A stretch of 64,000 nucleotides of DNA from positions 236,231 to 300,230 of the forward strand of contig NZ_MRBS01000003.1 in assembly GCF_001922585.1 (NCBI RefSeq), in the 5' to 3' direction. The translations under genes and the position numbers were made by a program. Below the pieces are notes generated by a model. That model searched no databases. It was not told the origin of the DNA and saw nothing but the letters and a program-made list of their open reading frames with translations. Source of the DNA: Pantoea sp. 1.19. Its GTDB lineage: Bacteria; Pseudomonadota; Gammaproteobacteria; Enterobacterales; Enterobacteriaceae. Of this stretch, positions 53,651-62,501 are shown in pieces. Numbering within the stretch: the stretch's first letter is position 1; each line of letters opens with the position of its first letter.

Positions 53651-55029
53651 TGCTGTAGCCAGCACACGCGGCAGGATTTACCTTTAATTTTCCCCTGCTG
53701 CAGCTGCTTCAGCGCCTGACGCACCGCCCCCTGTTTCACCGCCACGTAGGCGTGGGTAGGCGTCAGGCTGATTTTACCCACGTCGTCCCCATGCAGTCCC
53801 CCTTCCGCCGTGAGCGCGCCGAGAATATCCCCCGGCCGAATCTTCGCCTTACGCCCGCCGTCAATGCACAGGGTGGCCATCTCCGCGCTCAGCGGCTTGA
53901 CCGGCTGCGTGAGCAGCGGCGGCGCGTCGCGCCAGGCCAGCGTCGCCCCGAAGAAATGCTCCAGCGCGTGGGCGCGTGGCATCTCTGCCGGCGCCACAAA
54001 GCTAACCGCAATTCCCTGCTGACCGGCGCGGGCGGTGCGACCAATGCGGTGCACGTGCACCTCCGGATCCCAGGCCAGCGCCAGGTTCACCACCAGCGGC
54101 AGCCCCTTGATATCCAGACCGCGGGCGGCGACATCGGTCGCTACCAGTACCCGGCAGCTCCCCTGAGCAAAGCGAATCATGACCCGATCGCGATCGCGCT
54201 GTTCGTGATCGCCATGCAGCGACAGCGCGCTGATCCCGGCGTCGCTAAGCGCGGCGGTCACCTCATCACATTCGCGGCGGGTATTGCAGAACACCACGCA
54301 GGCCTGCGGCTGCTGGCGGCTCAGTAAACCGGCCAGCGCGCGCATTTTCTGCCCGGCATCCACCTCATAAAAATGCTGATCGATAGCCGGCAGGCTGCTG
54401 ACATCGCCCATCTCCACCGCCAGCGGCTCGCGCTGATAGCGCTGGCTGAGCGACACGATGGCTTCTGGCCAGGTGGCAGAGAACAGCAGGGTTTGCCGGC
54501 GCGCCGGCAGCGCGGCGACCAGCGTATCTATGTCATCGCGAAAGCCCATTTCCAGCATGCGATCGGCTTCATCCAGTACCAGCGTGCGCAGCGCCGACAG
54601 CGTCAGCGTCTGCCGTTTCAGGTGATCCAAAATGCGTCCCGGTGTGCCCACCACCACGTGCGGCGCATGGGCCAGCGAATCGCGCTGTGCGGCCATCGGT
54701 TGCCCGCCGCACAGGGTCAGAATTTTGACGTTGGCGATGGCGCGCGCCAGCTTACGCAGCTCCTGCGCAACCTGGTCCGCCAGCTCGCGAGTCGGGCAGA
54801 GGACCAGCGCCTGGGTTTCATAGCGGCTGGCGTCCAGCCGCTCGACCACCCCTAAGCCAAAGGCGGCGGTTTTGCCGCTACCGGTCTGCGCCTGAGCGCG
54901 CACGTCCTGCCCGGCAAGAATGGCCGGCAGCGAGGCCGCCTGCACCGGCGTCATGGCGTGATAGCCCATCGCGTCGAGGTTAGACAGCTGGGCGGCGGAT
55001 AAAGCGTTAAGGGAAGAAAATGCGCTCAC
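53647..55029 (-). CDS. dbpA: ATP-dependent RNA helicase DbpA (DEAD box)
   Basis: The helicase has 460 residues. Motifs: Q region, I AQTGSGKT, II DEAD (LVLDEADRMLEMGFRDDID), III SAT, VI HRIGRTARAG; the C-terminal DbpA RNA-binding domain (about 385-460) recognises hairpin 92 of 23S rRNA. DbpA acts in 50S ribosome assembly. Start ATG at 55029 gives MSAFSSLNALS, as in E. coli. The gene is next to ttcA with a 722-nt gap. Confidence 0.96.
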   Translation of the reverse strand: MSAFSSLNALSAAQLSNLDAMGYHAMTPVQAASLPAILAGQDVRAQAQTGSGKTAAFGLGVVERLDASRYETQALVLCPTRELADQVAQELRKLARAIANVKILTLCGGQPMAAQRDSLAHAPHVVVGTPGRILDHLKRQTLTLSALRTLVLDEADRMLEMGFRDDIDTLVAALPARRQTLLFSATWPEAIVSLSQRYQREPLAVEMGDVSSLPAIDQHFYEVDAGQKMRALAGLLSRQQPQACVVFCNTRRECDEVTAALSDAGISALSLHGDHEQRDRDRVMIRFAQGSCRVLVATDVAARGLDIKGLPLVVNLALAWDPEVHVHRIGRTARAGQQGIAVSFVAPAEMPRAHALEHFFGATLAWRDAPPLLTQPVKPLSAEMATLCIDGGRKAKIRPGDILGALTAEGGLHGDDVGKISLTPTHAYVAVKQGAVRQALKQLQQGKIKGKSCRVCWLQH

Positions 55030-55751
55030 GGGGGTCTCTGTACGATCAAAAAGTCAATGAAGCGGCGAGTGTATCAGAAAGCCCGCCTGAATTCGCCGCG
55101 CCTGAGTGATTCCAATACGTCGTTGATGATGGCCGTTACCACGGCGGTACTTAGCGCGATCGGCACCAGCCTATCCCCATCATCTGCCACTCGCCGCCGG
55201 GATGGTGTGGCAGGCGCCGCAGCGCATCCGGCACCGCGCGTTTAGCGATGCCGGGCGGAAAGGGTATACCCCGGGCAAGCTTTTTGACGATCCCCGGCGG
55301 CAGCAAACGGTATCCCGTCAGACCGTCTTCGCGCACCGCCGATTCGGCGAGTAATGCCGGAGCGTTCCGCGCTGCGCTTTCATCACGGTTGCCGCCTGGC
55401 TTACCCCGCCCCACGCCGTGCGCTGCCCTTTACCCTGTACCGGCGGGTGTCCCTGACCGTGGCCACGGCTATTGCCGTCGTCCGGATTCGCCAGCATCAT
55501 GCCGCTGGCCGCCGCCAGTAGCCGTGCCAGCAGCCAGCTCACAGCAGATGGTCTGCGATACTGCACCAGTATCTTCTCCAGCGCCCCGTCCTGATAAGTG
55601 TCGCACTTAACCGCCCCGCTGCCGCCGACTCGCTGCGCGCCGGGGGGGTTAAGCGCTGATAAAGCCATTGGCATTCGTCACGCTAATCCGTACCATACAC
55701 GCCATATTACGACTGCCCCGCCAGTTGCCTGACCTGATGAGACGTTGATCA
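55030..55751. other. 722-nt gap between dbpA and ttcA without a convincing gene
   Basis: Frames here are short and GC-driven. The longest minus-strand frame (about 55674-55318) contains a segment WLLARLLAAASGMMLANPDD followed by Gly/His-rich residues, which might be the remnant of a small exported protein, but no start with a ribosome-binding site or known family was found. Promoters of dbpA (left) and ttcA (right) must lie at the ends. Confidence 0.45.
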
Positions 55752-56681
55752 ATGAGCACCGAAAACAGCACCCCAAAAGACCAGTATAATTTCAATAAAT
55801 TACAGAAGCGTCTGCGCCGTAACGTCGGCGAGGCGATTGCCGATTTCAATATGATCGAAGAAGGCGATCGCATCATGGTCTGTTTATCCGGTGGCAAAGA
55901 CAGCTATACGATGCTGGAGATGTTGCGCAGCCTGCAGCAGAGCGCACCCATTACCTTCTCGCTGGTGGCGGTTAACCTCGATCAAAAACAGCCGGGCTTT
56001 CCGGCGCACGTGCTGCCTGAGTGGCTGGATGCGCAGGGCGTCGAGTATCAGATTGTCAACGAAGACACCTACAGCATTGTCAAAGAGAAGATCCCCGAGG
56101 GCAAAACCACCTGCTCGCTTTGTTCGCGCCTGCGCCGCGGTATTCTTTATCGCACCGCGCGCGAGCTGGGCTGCACCAAAGTGGCGCTTGGGCATCACCG
56201 CGACGACATATTACAGACCCTGTTCCTGAATATGTTTTACGGCGGCAAGATGAAAGGCATGCCGCCGAAACTGATGAGCGATGATGGCCAGCACATAGTG
56301 ATTCGCCCACTGGCCTACTGCCGCGAGAAAGACATTGAAAAATTTGCCCAGGCAAAAGGCTTTCCGATTATTCCCTGTAATCTGTGCGGTTCGCAGCCTA
56401 ACCTGCAGCGCCAGGTCATCGGCGATATGCTGCGCGACTGGGACAAACGCTACCCCGGCCGTCTGGAGACCATGTTTACCGCGATGCAGAACGTTGTGCC
56501 TTCTCATCTGGCCGACGGTGCGCTGTTTGACTTTGCCGGCATTCAGCACGGCGGCGAAGTCATCGACGGGGGCGATATCGCCTTTGACCGCGAATCGCTG
56601 CCCAGTCAGCCAATCGGCTGGCAGCCGGATGAGGACGATGCGTTTACTGCGCATCGCCTCGACGTGCTGGAAATTCGCTAA
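55752..56681 (+). CDS. ttcA: tRNA 2-thiocytidine(32) synthetase TtcA
   Basis: A 309-residue N-type ATP pyrophosphatase (PP-loop SGGKDS, 46-51) with a 4Fe-4S cluster held by Cys121 and Cys124 ([12 protein letters not shown]) and the cysteine of [12 protein letters not shown]. It thiolates C32 of certain tRNAs. The conserved [20 protein letters not shown] segment is present. The ATG at 55752 gives [20 protein letters not shown], as in E. coli. Its last 4 nt overlap the stop of a small minus-strand ORF. Confidence 0.97.
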   Translation: MSTENSTPKDQYNFNKLQKRLRRNVGEAIADFNMIEEGDRIMVCLSGGKDSYTMLEMLRSLQQSAPITFSLVAVNLDQKQPGFPAHVLPEWLDAQGVEYQIVNEDTYSIVKEKIPEGKTTCSLCSRLRRGILYRTARELGCTKVALGHHRDDILQTLFLNMFYGGKMKGMPPKLMSDDGQHIVIRPLAYCREKDIEKFAQAKGFPIIPCNLCGSQPNLQRQVIGDMLRDWDKRYPGRLETMFTAMQNVVPSHLADGALFDFAGIQHGGEVIDGGDIAFDRESLPSQPIGWQPDEDDAFTAHRLDVLEIR

Positions 56682-56818
56682 CCGCCGGCCGCGCGTGGCG
56701 GCGAGTCGACAACCGGCTCCTCTACCGGCGGCGGATCCGGGGGCAGCGGCGGCTGCGGGGTAGGAATCGGAACCGGATCGACGGGGATCGGTTCATCAAC
56801 GGTCAGATGCGGCTTCAT
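56678..56818 (-). CDS. Proline-rich small protein, 46 residues
   Basis: The frame begins [20 protein letters not shown] and continues with [15 protein letters not shown] to a short end; 17 of 46 residues are Pro, with regular acidic residues and no Cys or aromatic residue. A strong GGAGG lies 5 nt before the ATG, and the stop overlaps the ttcA stop codon by 4 nt in the convergent direction. Low-complexity Pro/acid composition suggests a disordered protein. I do not recognise a family. The good ribosome-binding site and clean frame make it more convincing than the other small frames nearby. Confidence 0.6.
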   Translation of the reverse strand: MKPHLTVDEPIPVDPVPIPTPQPPLPPDPPPVEEPVVDSPPRAAGG

Positions 56819-56887
56819 ACGGCCTCCGAGACGGGCGCACGGCGTGCGCCCCCGCTATCAAAGGTAGCCACTGCCGCCGCAGCGCGC

Positions 56888-57000
56888 AAAAAAAAAGCCG
56901 GCTCAAGGCCGGCTACAGTGACGTGCGTTTAACGTCGACAAGTAAGGAAGTAAGACAATTTGGAGCACAACGCCCATCGCTTGACGTTGTATTCACCTGC
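56888..57000 (-). ncRNA. fnrS: Anaerobically induced small RNA FnrS
   Basis: On the minus strand the sequence from 57000 reads GCAGGTGAATACAACGTCAA, then GCGATGGGCGTTGTGCTCCA and AATTGTCTTACTTCCTTA, nearly identical to the 5' half of E. coli FnrS, including the pairing regions used against aerobic mRNAs such as sodB. The 3' part differs in sequence but ends in the expected terminator: stem AGCCGGC/GCCGGCT with nine T. Length about 113 nt (E. coli 122). It lies downstream of zntB and near dbpA, the same neighbourhood as in E. coli, and has an FNR box about 42 nt upstream of the start. FnrS acts with Hfq to repress oxygen-metabolism genes. Confidence 0.95.
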
Positions 57001-57035
57001 GGGACTGATCATGCCCGACGCGCGGGGTCAGCATA

Positions 57036-57049
57036 TTGATTTCGATCAG
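57036..57049 (-). promoter_or_regulatory. FNR box of the fnrS promoter
   Basis: TTGAT-TTCG-ATCAG (plus-strand reading) matches FNR consensus at 9 of 10 positions. Its centre is about 42 nt upstream of the deduced fnrS start (57000), the class II activating position, and a CATGAT -10-like hexamer lies 8-13 nt before the start. Confidence 0.88.
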
Positions 57050-57071
57050 CTTTCGGTTGATTAGCCGTCCG

Positions 57072-58055
57072 CTACAGCCAGCGCCGCCGCCGCAGCCACC
57101 ACGCCACGCCCAGCACCAGTAACACCAGCAGCAGACAAAACAGGCTGAAGCCGTAGCGGTATTCACCGCCAGGGATCCCGCCCAGGTTGACACCAAACAG
57201 CCCGGTGAGAAACGTCGTGGGCAGAAAAATCATCGCCATAAGCGACATGGTGTAAGTGCGGCGGTTCATGGCGTCGGCCATGACGCTGGTGATCTCATCG
57301 GCCAGCACCGCGGTGCGGGCCACGCAGGCGTCGAGATCGTCCAGCCCACGCCCCAGCCGGTCGGCCACGTCCTGCATCCGTCGGCGGTCATCGTCGCTCA
57401 TCCACGGGAATCGCTCGCTGGCCAGTCGCGCATACACGTCGCGCTGCGGGGCCATATAACGCCGCATCACGATTAACTGTTTACGGATCAGCGCCAGCTG
57501 GCCGCGCGGTGGCACCTGCAGCTCAACCAGACCATCTTCCAGCTCGATAATTTTATCGTGCAGCTCTTCAATAAACTCCCCGGCGTGATCGGTAAGGACA
57601 TCGCAGACGTCCACCAGCCAGCTGCCGCAATCGGTGGGACCATTACCGTGCTGCAGATCGCTCAGCACTTCGTCAATGGCGAACACCTTGCGCCGGCGGG
57701 TAGAGACGATCAGATGCTGATTGATAAACACCCGAATGGCCACCAGCTGATCCGGTCGGGACTCGGTGTTGAAATTGATGCTGCGCAGGGTGATCAGCGT
57801 ACCGTCGCCCAGCCGGCTGACCCGCGGACGCATGCTGTCGCCGGCCAGCGCATCGCGCACCGCATCGGGCAGCACCGGCGTGGAGGCCAGCCAGGCGGCG
57901 CTGGCCTGGTGGGTATAGTTCAGGTGCAGCCAGCGGGTCTCACCGTGCTGCTCCGCCTCGACGTCGGCCAGCGGGCGCATCCCCCCCTTGCCATCCAACT
58001 GACACGCAATAATGGCGTCAGACACCTTTAGCGCTTCGCGTTCAATGCCGTTCAC
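57072..58055 (-). CDS. zntB: Zinc transporter ZntB (CorA family)
   Basis: A 327-residue CorA-type protein: large cytosolic N-terminal domain, then two C-terminal helices with the GVN signature in [18 protein letters not shown]. ZntB mediates Zn2+ movement, now thought to be proton-coupled uptake. Start ATG at 58055 ([20 protein letters not shown]) matches the family. It lies 71 nt upstream of fnrS on the same strand. Confidence 0.95.
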   Translation of the reverse strand: MNGIEREALKVSDAIIACQLDGKGGMRPLADVEAEQHGETRWLHLNYTHQASAAWLASTPVLPDAVRDALAGDSMRPRVSRLGDGTLITLRSINFNTESRPDQLVAIRVFINQHLIVSTRRRKVFAIDEVLSDLQHGNGPTDCGSWLVDVCDVLTDHAGEFIEELHDKIIELEDGLVELQVPPRGQLALIRKQLIVMRRYMAPQRDVYARLASERFPWMSDDDRRRMQDVADRLGRGLDDLDACVARTAVLADEITSVMADAMNRRTYTMSLMAMIFLPTTFLTGLFGVNLGGIPGGEYRYGFSLFCLLLVLLVLGVAWWLRRRRWL

Positions 58056-58212
58056 AACAACCTCATCGTTTATCTGCGCGGCGCCCGCGGCGCCGTCGTG
58101 CGGCGGTCTGCAGGTTGACCGCCGGCGTCAGCGTGATTCTACACATCTTTTCGCTTTTCTGGCGGGCGGCACCGCGCGGCGGTGCGCCTGCAGGATAGCG
58201 GCGAACCGCCCG

Positions 58213-59829
58213 TCAGTGTTTGAGCAGATACAGTTCGCGGCTGTAGGCAACATCCTCCGGGTTCGCGATCGGATAGCCTTTCACCCAGGGTTTGATCAAC
58301 CGCCCGTTAGTGTACTGATAGATGGGAGCGATAGGCGCCTGATCAGCAATAATACGCTCCGCCTGGTTGTAATCATCATTGCGCTTTCGGGCATCGGTTT
58401 CACTGCTCGCCTGGGCAAGCAGCGCATCATAGGCGGGGCTGGCAAAGCGCGCGATGTTGCCGCTGTGGCTGTCGGTTAGCAGCGAGAGAAAGGTGGAAGG
58501 CTCGTTGTAGTCTCCCACCCAGGAGGCACGAATCACATCAAAGTTGCCGCTGTTGCGGCTGTCGATGTAGGTTTTCCACTCCTGATTTTGCAGCGTGACG
58601 TTGACGCCGAGGTTCTTCTTCCACATTGAAGCCACCGCGATAGCAATTTTCTGGTGATTTTCTGAGGTGTTGTACAGCAGCGTCAGCTGCAGCGGTCGGC
58701 TCGGACCATAGCCGGCCGCCGCCAGCAGCGCCCGCGCCTGGCCGTTGAGTTCCGCCTGGCTGTGCTGCTGCAGCACGCTCTCCTGCGGAGTAAAGCCCGC
58801 GGTCACGTCCGGCGTAAAATGCCACGCCGGCTTCTCACCGGTTCCCAGCACCTTTTCTGCAATGACCCGGCGATCGATGCTCCAGGCGAGCGCCTTACGA
58901 ACCCGCACATCGGCGGTCGGCCCTTTTTGCGTATTAAAAGCGTAGTAGTAGGTGCCCAGCTGATCCGGCGTAAATACTTGCCCCGGCAGCATTTTCTTCA
59001 GCATGGCATACTGATTTTTAGGGAAGGACTCGGTGATATCGATGTCCCCGGCGCGGTAACGCTTGGTCGCGGCAGACTCCTCATTGATGGGCACGAAGGT
59101 CACCCGGTTAAGCACCGTATGGGCGTTATCCCAGTAGTGCGGATTGCGGACCAGCACGATATTTTCGTTGACCACCCGCGAGGCCAGCTGATAAGCGCCG
59201 TTGCCAACCAGTTTCCCCGGCTGCGTCCAGCGGCCGCCCTCGGCTGCAATGACCTTCTGCGGTACCGGATAGAGACTAAAGTTGGCGGTCAGGCTGGGGA
59301 ACCACGGCAGTGGGCGGTTCAATACCACGCGCAGGTGGGTATCATCCACGGCGCTGACGCCGAGTCTGTCGACCGGCAGCGTGCCTTTCGCGATCGCCTC
59401 GGCGTTTTCAATGCCCGCAAGGCCAGCAAACCAGGCAAAGGGCGAGTGGTTAGCCGGGTCGACCAGCCGCCGCCAGCCCCAGACAAAATCCTGCGCCCGC
59501 ACCGGATCGCCATTCGACCATTTAGCGTTGCTGCGCAGGGTGAAGGTCCAGACCTTGTTGTCATGACTCTGCCAGCTTTCGGCGACGCCCGGAACAATAT
59601 TGCCCTGCGCATCCTGATTGGTCAGGCCCTCAAACAGATCGCGAATCACCTGTATTTCGGGCAGCCCCACCGCGTTAACCGGATCCAGTGACGCCGGTTC
59701 ATCTTTAATGTGGCGGACGATTTCCTGTTTATCCGCCAGCACGGCGCCGGCGGGGACGGTGGCGGCGTAGGCCCACGGACTCAGGCTGACCAGCAGCACG
59801 GCGGCGGCGCTGAGGCGAAATGACATCAT
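58213..59829 (-). CDS. mppA: Periplasmic murein tripeptide binding protein MppA
   Basis: A 538-residue SBP family 5 protein with a signal peptide (FRLSAAAVLLVSLSPWAYAA). It is OppA-related and in the MppA position between zntB and mpaA. Conserved segments: IVRHIKDEPASLDPVNAVGL, NAKWSNGDPVRAQDFVWGWR, RVRKALAWSIDRRVIAEKVL. It binds L-Ala-gamma-D-Glu-meso-DAP released from the wall and delivers it to the Opp permease. GGAGAG precedes the ATG at 59829. Assignment rests on context as well as similarity. Confidence 0.92.
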   Translation of the reverse strand: MMSFRLSAAAVLLVSLSPWAYAATVPAGAVLADKQEIVRHIKDEPASLDPVNAVGLPEIQVIRDLFEGLTNQDAQGNIVPGVAESWQSHDNKVWTFTLRSNAKWSNGDPVRAQDFVWGWRRLVDPANHSPFAWFAGLAGIENAEAIAKGTLPVDRLGVSAVDDTHLRVVLNRPLPWFPSLTANFSLYPVPQKVIAAEGGRWTQPGKLVGNGAYQLASRVVNENIVLVRNPHYWDNAHTVLNRVTFVPINEESAATKRYRAGDIDITESFPKNQYAMLKKMLPGQVFTPDQLGTYYYAFNTQKGPTADVRVRKALAWSIDRRVIAEKVLGTGEKPAWHFTPDVTAGFTPQESVLQQHSQAELNGQARALLAAAGYGPSRPLQLTLLYNTSENHQKIAIAVASMWKKNLGVNVTLQNQEWKTYIDSRNSGNFDVIRASWVGDYNEPSTFLSLLTDSHSGNIARFASPAYDALLAQASSETDARKRNDDYNQAERIIADQAPIAPIYQYTNGRLIKPWVKGYPIANPEDVAYSRELYLLKH

Positions 59830-60088
59830 AAGCTCTCCTTAACGGATCGGGTGGCCGGAGGGTGACGACCCGCCGGTGCGGCGGCAAGCCAGCTCTGCGG
59901 CAAACTGTAGCGCAAATCGTTGATCGTAAACCAGAGGATTTCCTTCTCACCTGTCGACGGCGGGCGCTGCCGCACAGTTTGCGCGCGCCGACATTTTTCG
60001 CTTTCGGCGCAGGTATCGCTTGAACCGCCTCGGCGCCATCAAGTAACTTGTCCAGCTACTCATCTGCGTCGTGAAAGGATCCCCGGAC

Positions 60089-60790
60089 ATGAAAACGCTT
60101 CACCCGCGCCCGCTGCGCGGCACGCTGGAGGCCGAACGCCGTCAGTATGGCCAGTCGGTGCTTGGCGCCCCCCTGCTCTGGTTTCCGGCACCGGCGGCCG
60201 ATGCCGACAGCGGTCTGATTTTGGCCGGTACCCACGGCGATGAAAATGCCGCGATGGTTACGCTCTCCTGCGCCATGCGCACCCTGACAGATAGCCATCG
60301 CCGCCATCACGTGATTCTGGCGATGAACCCCGACGGCTGCCAACTGGGACTGCGGGCCAATCTGAACGGGGTGGACCTTAACCGCAATTTCCCGGCGGCC
60401 AACTGGCAAGCCGGTGAGACGGTCTACCGCTGGAATAGTCAGGCTGAAGATCGCGACGTGCGGCTCTCCACCGGCAGCCATCCGGCTTCCGAGCCGGAAA
60501 CCCAGGCGCTGTGCACGCTGATTCATCAGCTGCGCCCAGCCTGGGTAGTGTCAATGCATGACCCGCTGGGCTGCGTGGAAGATCCGCTGCAGAGCGCTCT
60601 CGGTCGCCGGCTGGCCGACGCCATGGCCCTGCCGTGGGTAACCAGCGTGGGCTACGCGACGCCCGGCTCTTTCGGCAGCTGGTGCGCCGATCTGAACCTG
60701 CCGTGCATTACCCTCGAACTGCCGCCGATTTCCGCCGACGAGGCCACCGAACGCTATCTCGACGCGTTTATTGCTCTGCTGCATGACTGA
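60089..60790 (+). CDS. mpaA: Murein tripeptide amidase MpaA
   Basis: A 233-residue zinc carboxypeptidase-like amidase (M14) that cuts the gamma-D-Glu-DAP bond of murein tripeptide in the cytoplasm. Metal motif HGDE (LAGTHGDENAAM), MNPDGCQLGLRANLNGVDLN and the late His in MHDPLGCVED are visible. The ATG at 60089 gives the usual length. Its end overlaps the convergent ycjG by 23 nt. It works after MppA and before YcjG in wall-peptide recycling. Confidence 0.95.
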   Translation: MKTLHPRPLRGTLEAERRQYGQSVLGAPLLWFPAPAADADSGLILAGTHGDENAAMVTLSCAMRTLTDSHRRHHVILAMNPDGCQLGLRANLNGVDLNRNFPAANWQAGETVYRWNSQAEDRDVRLSTGSHPASEPETQALCTLIHQLRPAWVVSMHDPLGCVEDPLQSALGRRLADAMALPWVTSVGYATPGSFGSWCADLNLPCITLELPPISADEATERYLDAFIALLHD

Positions 60791-61751
60791 GGGCTATCCG
60801 TCCCGGAGAGAAGCGCAGCGCCGGCTCCACATCACCGGCCAGCCAGGTGGGGCCGTCAAAATCAACAAACCGCGCCCCGCTGACCAGCGGCAGCGCGGCG
60901 CGGATTGCCCGTGAGGTGCAAATCATGCAGCCGAGCATCACCGCCAGTCCGCGCCCGGTCGCCTCTTCCGCCAGCGCCAGCGCCTCGGTCAGCCCGCCGG
61001 TCTTATCCAGTTTAATGTTGATCATGTCATATCGCCCCTGCAAGCGCGGTAAATCGGCGCGGGTGTGGCAGCTCTCATCGGCGCAGATCGGCAGCGGATG
61101 AATGAAGTTGGCCAGCGCCGCATCGTCCGCCGCCGGCAGCGGCTGCTCGAGCATTGCCACGCCGAGATCGGCCAGCAGCTGACAGCGCGCCGCCAGCCCC
61201 TCACTGTGCCAGGACTCGTTGGCATCCACAATCAGCGTGGCCTCCGGAACCGCAGTGCGGATCGCCACCAGCCGCTCAGTAATCAGGTGCGCATCCAGCT
61301 TCACCTTCAGCAGACGCACGCCCTTCTCCCACCAGGCCAGCGCGCTGGCGGCCATGCTTTCCGGCGCGCCGATACTCAGGGTTTGCGCCATCTCTACCTC
61401 GGCGGGTGCCTGACGTGCCAGTAGCTGCCAGCGATCCTGTTGCTGCAGACGGCACTCCAGCTCCCACAGCGCGCTGTCTACAGCATTACGCGCGGCACCG
61501 GCCGGCAGCAGCTGCTGCAGGACATCGCGACCGATCCCCTCTCGCAACGCCGGCTCAACGGCAGCAATCTGGGCCATCACGCTCTGCGCGCTTTCACCGT
61601 AGCGGGCGTAGGGGGTCGCTTCGCCGCTGCCGGTTTCCCCCTGCTGCGTCAGGGTCACCACCACCACCTGCGCTTCGCTGCGGCTGCCGCGCGCAATCAC
61701 AAACGGGGTGTGGAGCGGCCAACGCTCTGTTCGCACCTGTACTGTTCGCAC
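60768..61751 (-). CDS. ycjG: L-Ala-D/L-Glu epimerase YcjG
   Basis: The 327-residue enolase-superfamily epimerase matches E. coli YcjG closely: RTVQVRTERWPLHTPFVIAR, catalytic lysines in LLKVKLDAHLI and NIKLDKTGGLTEALALAEEA, and metal ligands in VDANESWHSEGL and ICADESCHTRADL. It converts L-Ala-D-Glu to L-Ala-L-Glu so wall dipeptide can be degraded. It converges on mpaA, as in E. coli, and is divergent from tpx. Confidence 0.97.
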   Translation of the reverse strand: MRTVQVRTERWPLHTPFVIARGSRSEAQVVVVTLTQQGETGSGEATPYARYGESAQSVMAQIAAVEPALREGIGRDVLQQLLPAGAARNAVDSALWELECRLQQQDRWQLLARQAPAEVEMAQTLSIGAPESMAASALAWWEKGVRLLKVKLDAHLITERLVAIRTAVPEATLIVDANESWHSEGLAARCQLLADLGVAMLEQPLPAADDAALANFIHPLPICADESCHTRADLPRLQGRYDMINIKLDKTGGLTEALALAEEATGRGLAVMLGCMICTSRAIRAALPLVSGARFVDFDGPTWLAGDVEPALRFSPGRIALSHAAEQ

Positions 61752-61928
61752 TCTGTCGTCTCCTGATTAACCCATCAGCTTGTTACCACGGTGTGTCAGT
61801 GCGCACGTTCCGCGGACCTGGTTAAGTTATATCGCTAAGTAATAATTTTGCCTTACTTTTTTCTGTTTAATCGCGCAGGCATCGCCTACACTGGAGGCCA
61901 CGTTTCATCCTATCAATGAGGAAAAACC

Positions 61929-62432
61929 ATGTCTCAGACCGTACATTTTCAGGGTAATCCGGTGAGCGTTGCGGGTGAGTTTGCCAAAGCCGGCGAGACG
62001 GCTAAGCCCTTTACTCTGGTGGCAAAAGATCTGTCTGAAAAAACCCTCAGTGACTTTGCCGGCAAGCGCAAGGTACTGAATATTTTCCCCAGCATTGATA
62101 CCGGCGTCTGCGCCGCGTCGGTGCGTAAATTTAATCAGCTGGCGGGCGACATGGATAACGCCGTGGTGCTGTGTATTTCAGCCGACCTGCCCTTTGCCCA
62201 GTCGCGCTTTTGCGGCGCTGACGGCCTCGGGAATGTGATAACCCTGTCCTGCTTTCGCAACCCGGAGTTTAAGCAGCAGTATGGGGTGCAGCTGGATGCC
62301 GGCGCGCTGAAGGGATTGACCGCGCGCGCGGTGGTGGTTCTGGATGAGCAGGACCGCGTGATTTATAGCCAGCTGGTCAATGAAATCACCACCGAGCCGG
62401 ATTATGACGCCGCGCTGGCGGTGCTGGGCTAA
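61929..62432 (+). CDS. tpx: Thiol peroxidase Tpx
   Basis: A 167-residue peroxiredoxin with peroxidatic Cys61 ([11 protein letters not shown]) and resolving Cys95 (SRFCGADG), the exact positions of E. coli Tpx. It reduces alkyl hydroperoxides in the periplasm/cytoplasm using thioredoxin. [20 protein letters not shown] matches the E. coli start. A REP-like hairpin separates it from convergent tyrR. Confidence 0.98.
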   Translation: MSQTVHFQGNPVSVAGEFAKAGETAKPFTLVAKDLSEKTLSDFAGKRKVLNIFPSIDTGVCAASVRKFNQLAGDMDNAVVLCISADLPFAQSRFCGADGLGNVITLSCFRNPEFKQQYGVQLDAGALKGLTARAVVVLDEQDRVIYSQLVNEITTEPDYDAALAVLG

Positions 62433-62439
62433 CGCCGCC

Positions 62440-62468
62440 CCGCCGGGTGGCACTGCGCCGCCCGGCGG
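62440..62468. repeat. REP-like palindrome between tpx and tyrR
   Basis: Perfect 8-bp stem CCGCCGGG/CCCGGCGG (62440-62447 with 62461-62468) with a further GGC/GCC pairing inside after one mismatch. Composition and placement between convergent genes fit enterobacterial REP elements; it has no T-run. Confidence 0.6.
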
Positions 62469-62501
62469 CATCAGCGCCGGCCCGCGGAGCCGGCCGGTAA
62501 A

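Noticed and set aside
56918-56998. A 26-codon peptide frame (MISPAGEYNV...) on the minus strand
   Set aside because: It coincides with the FnrS small RNA, which fully explains the conservation of this sequence.
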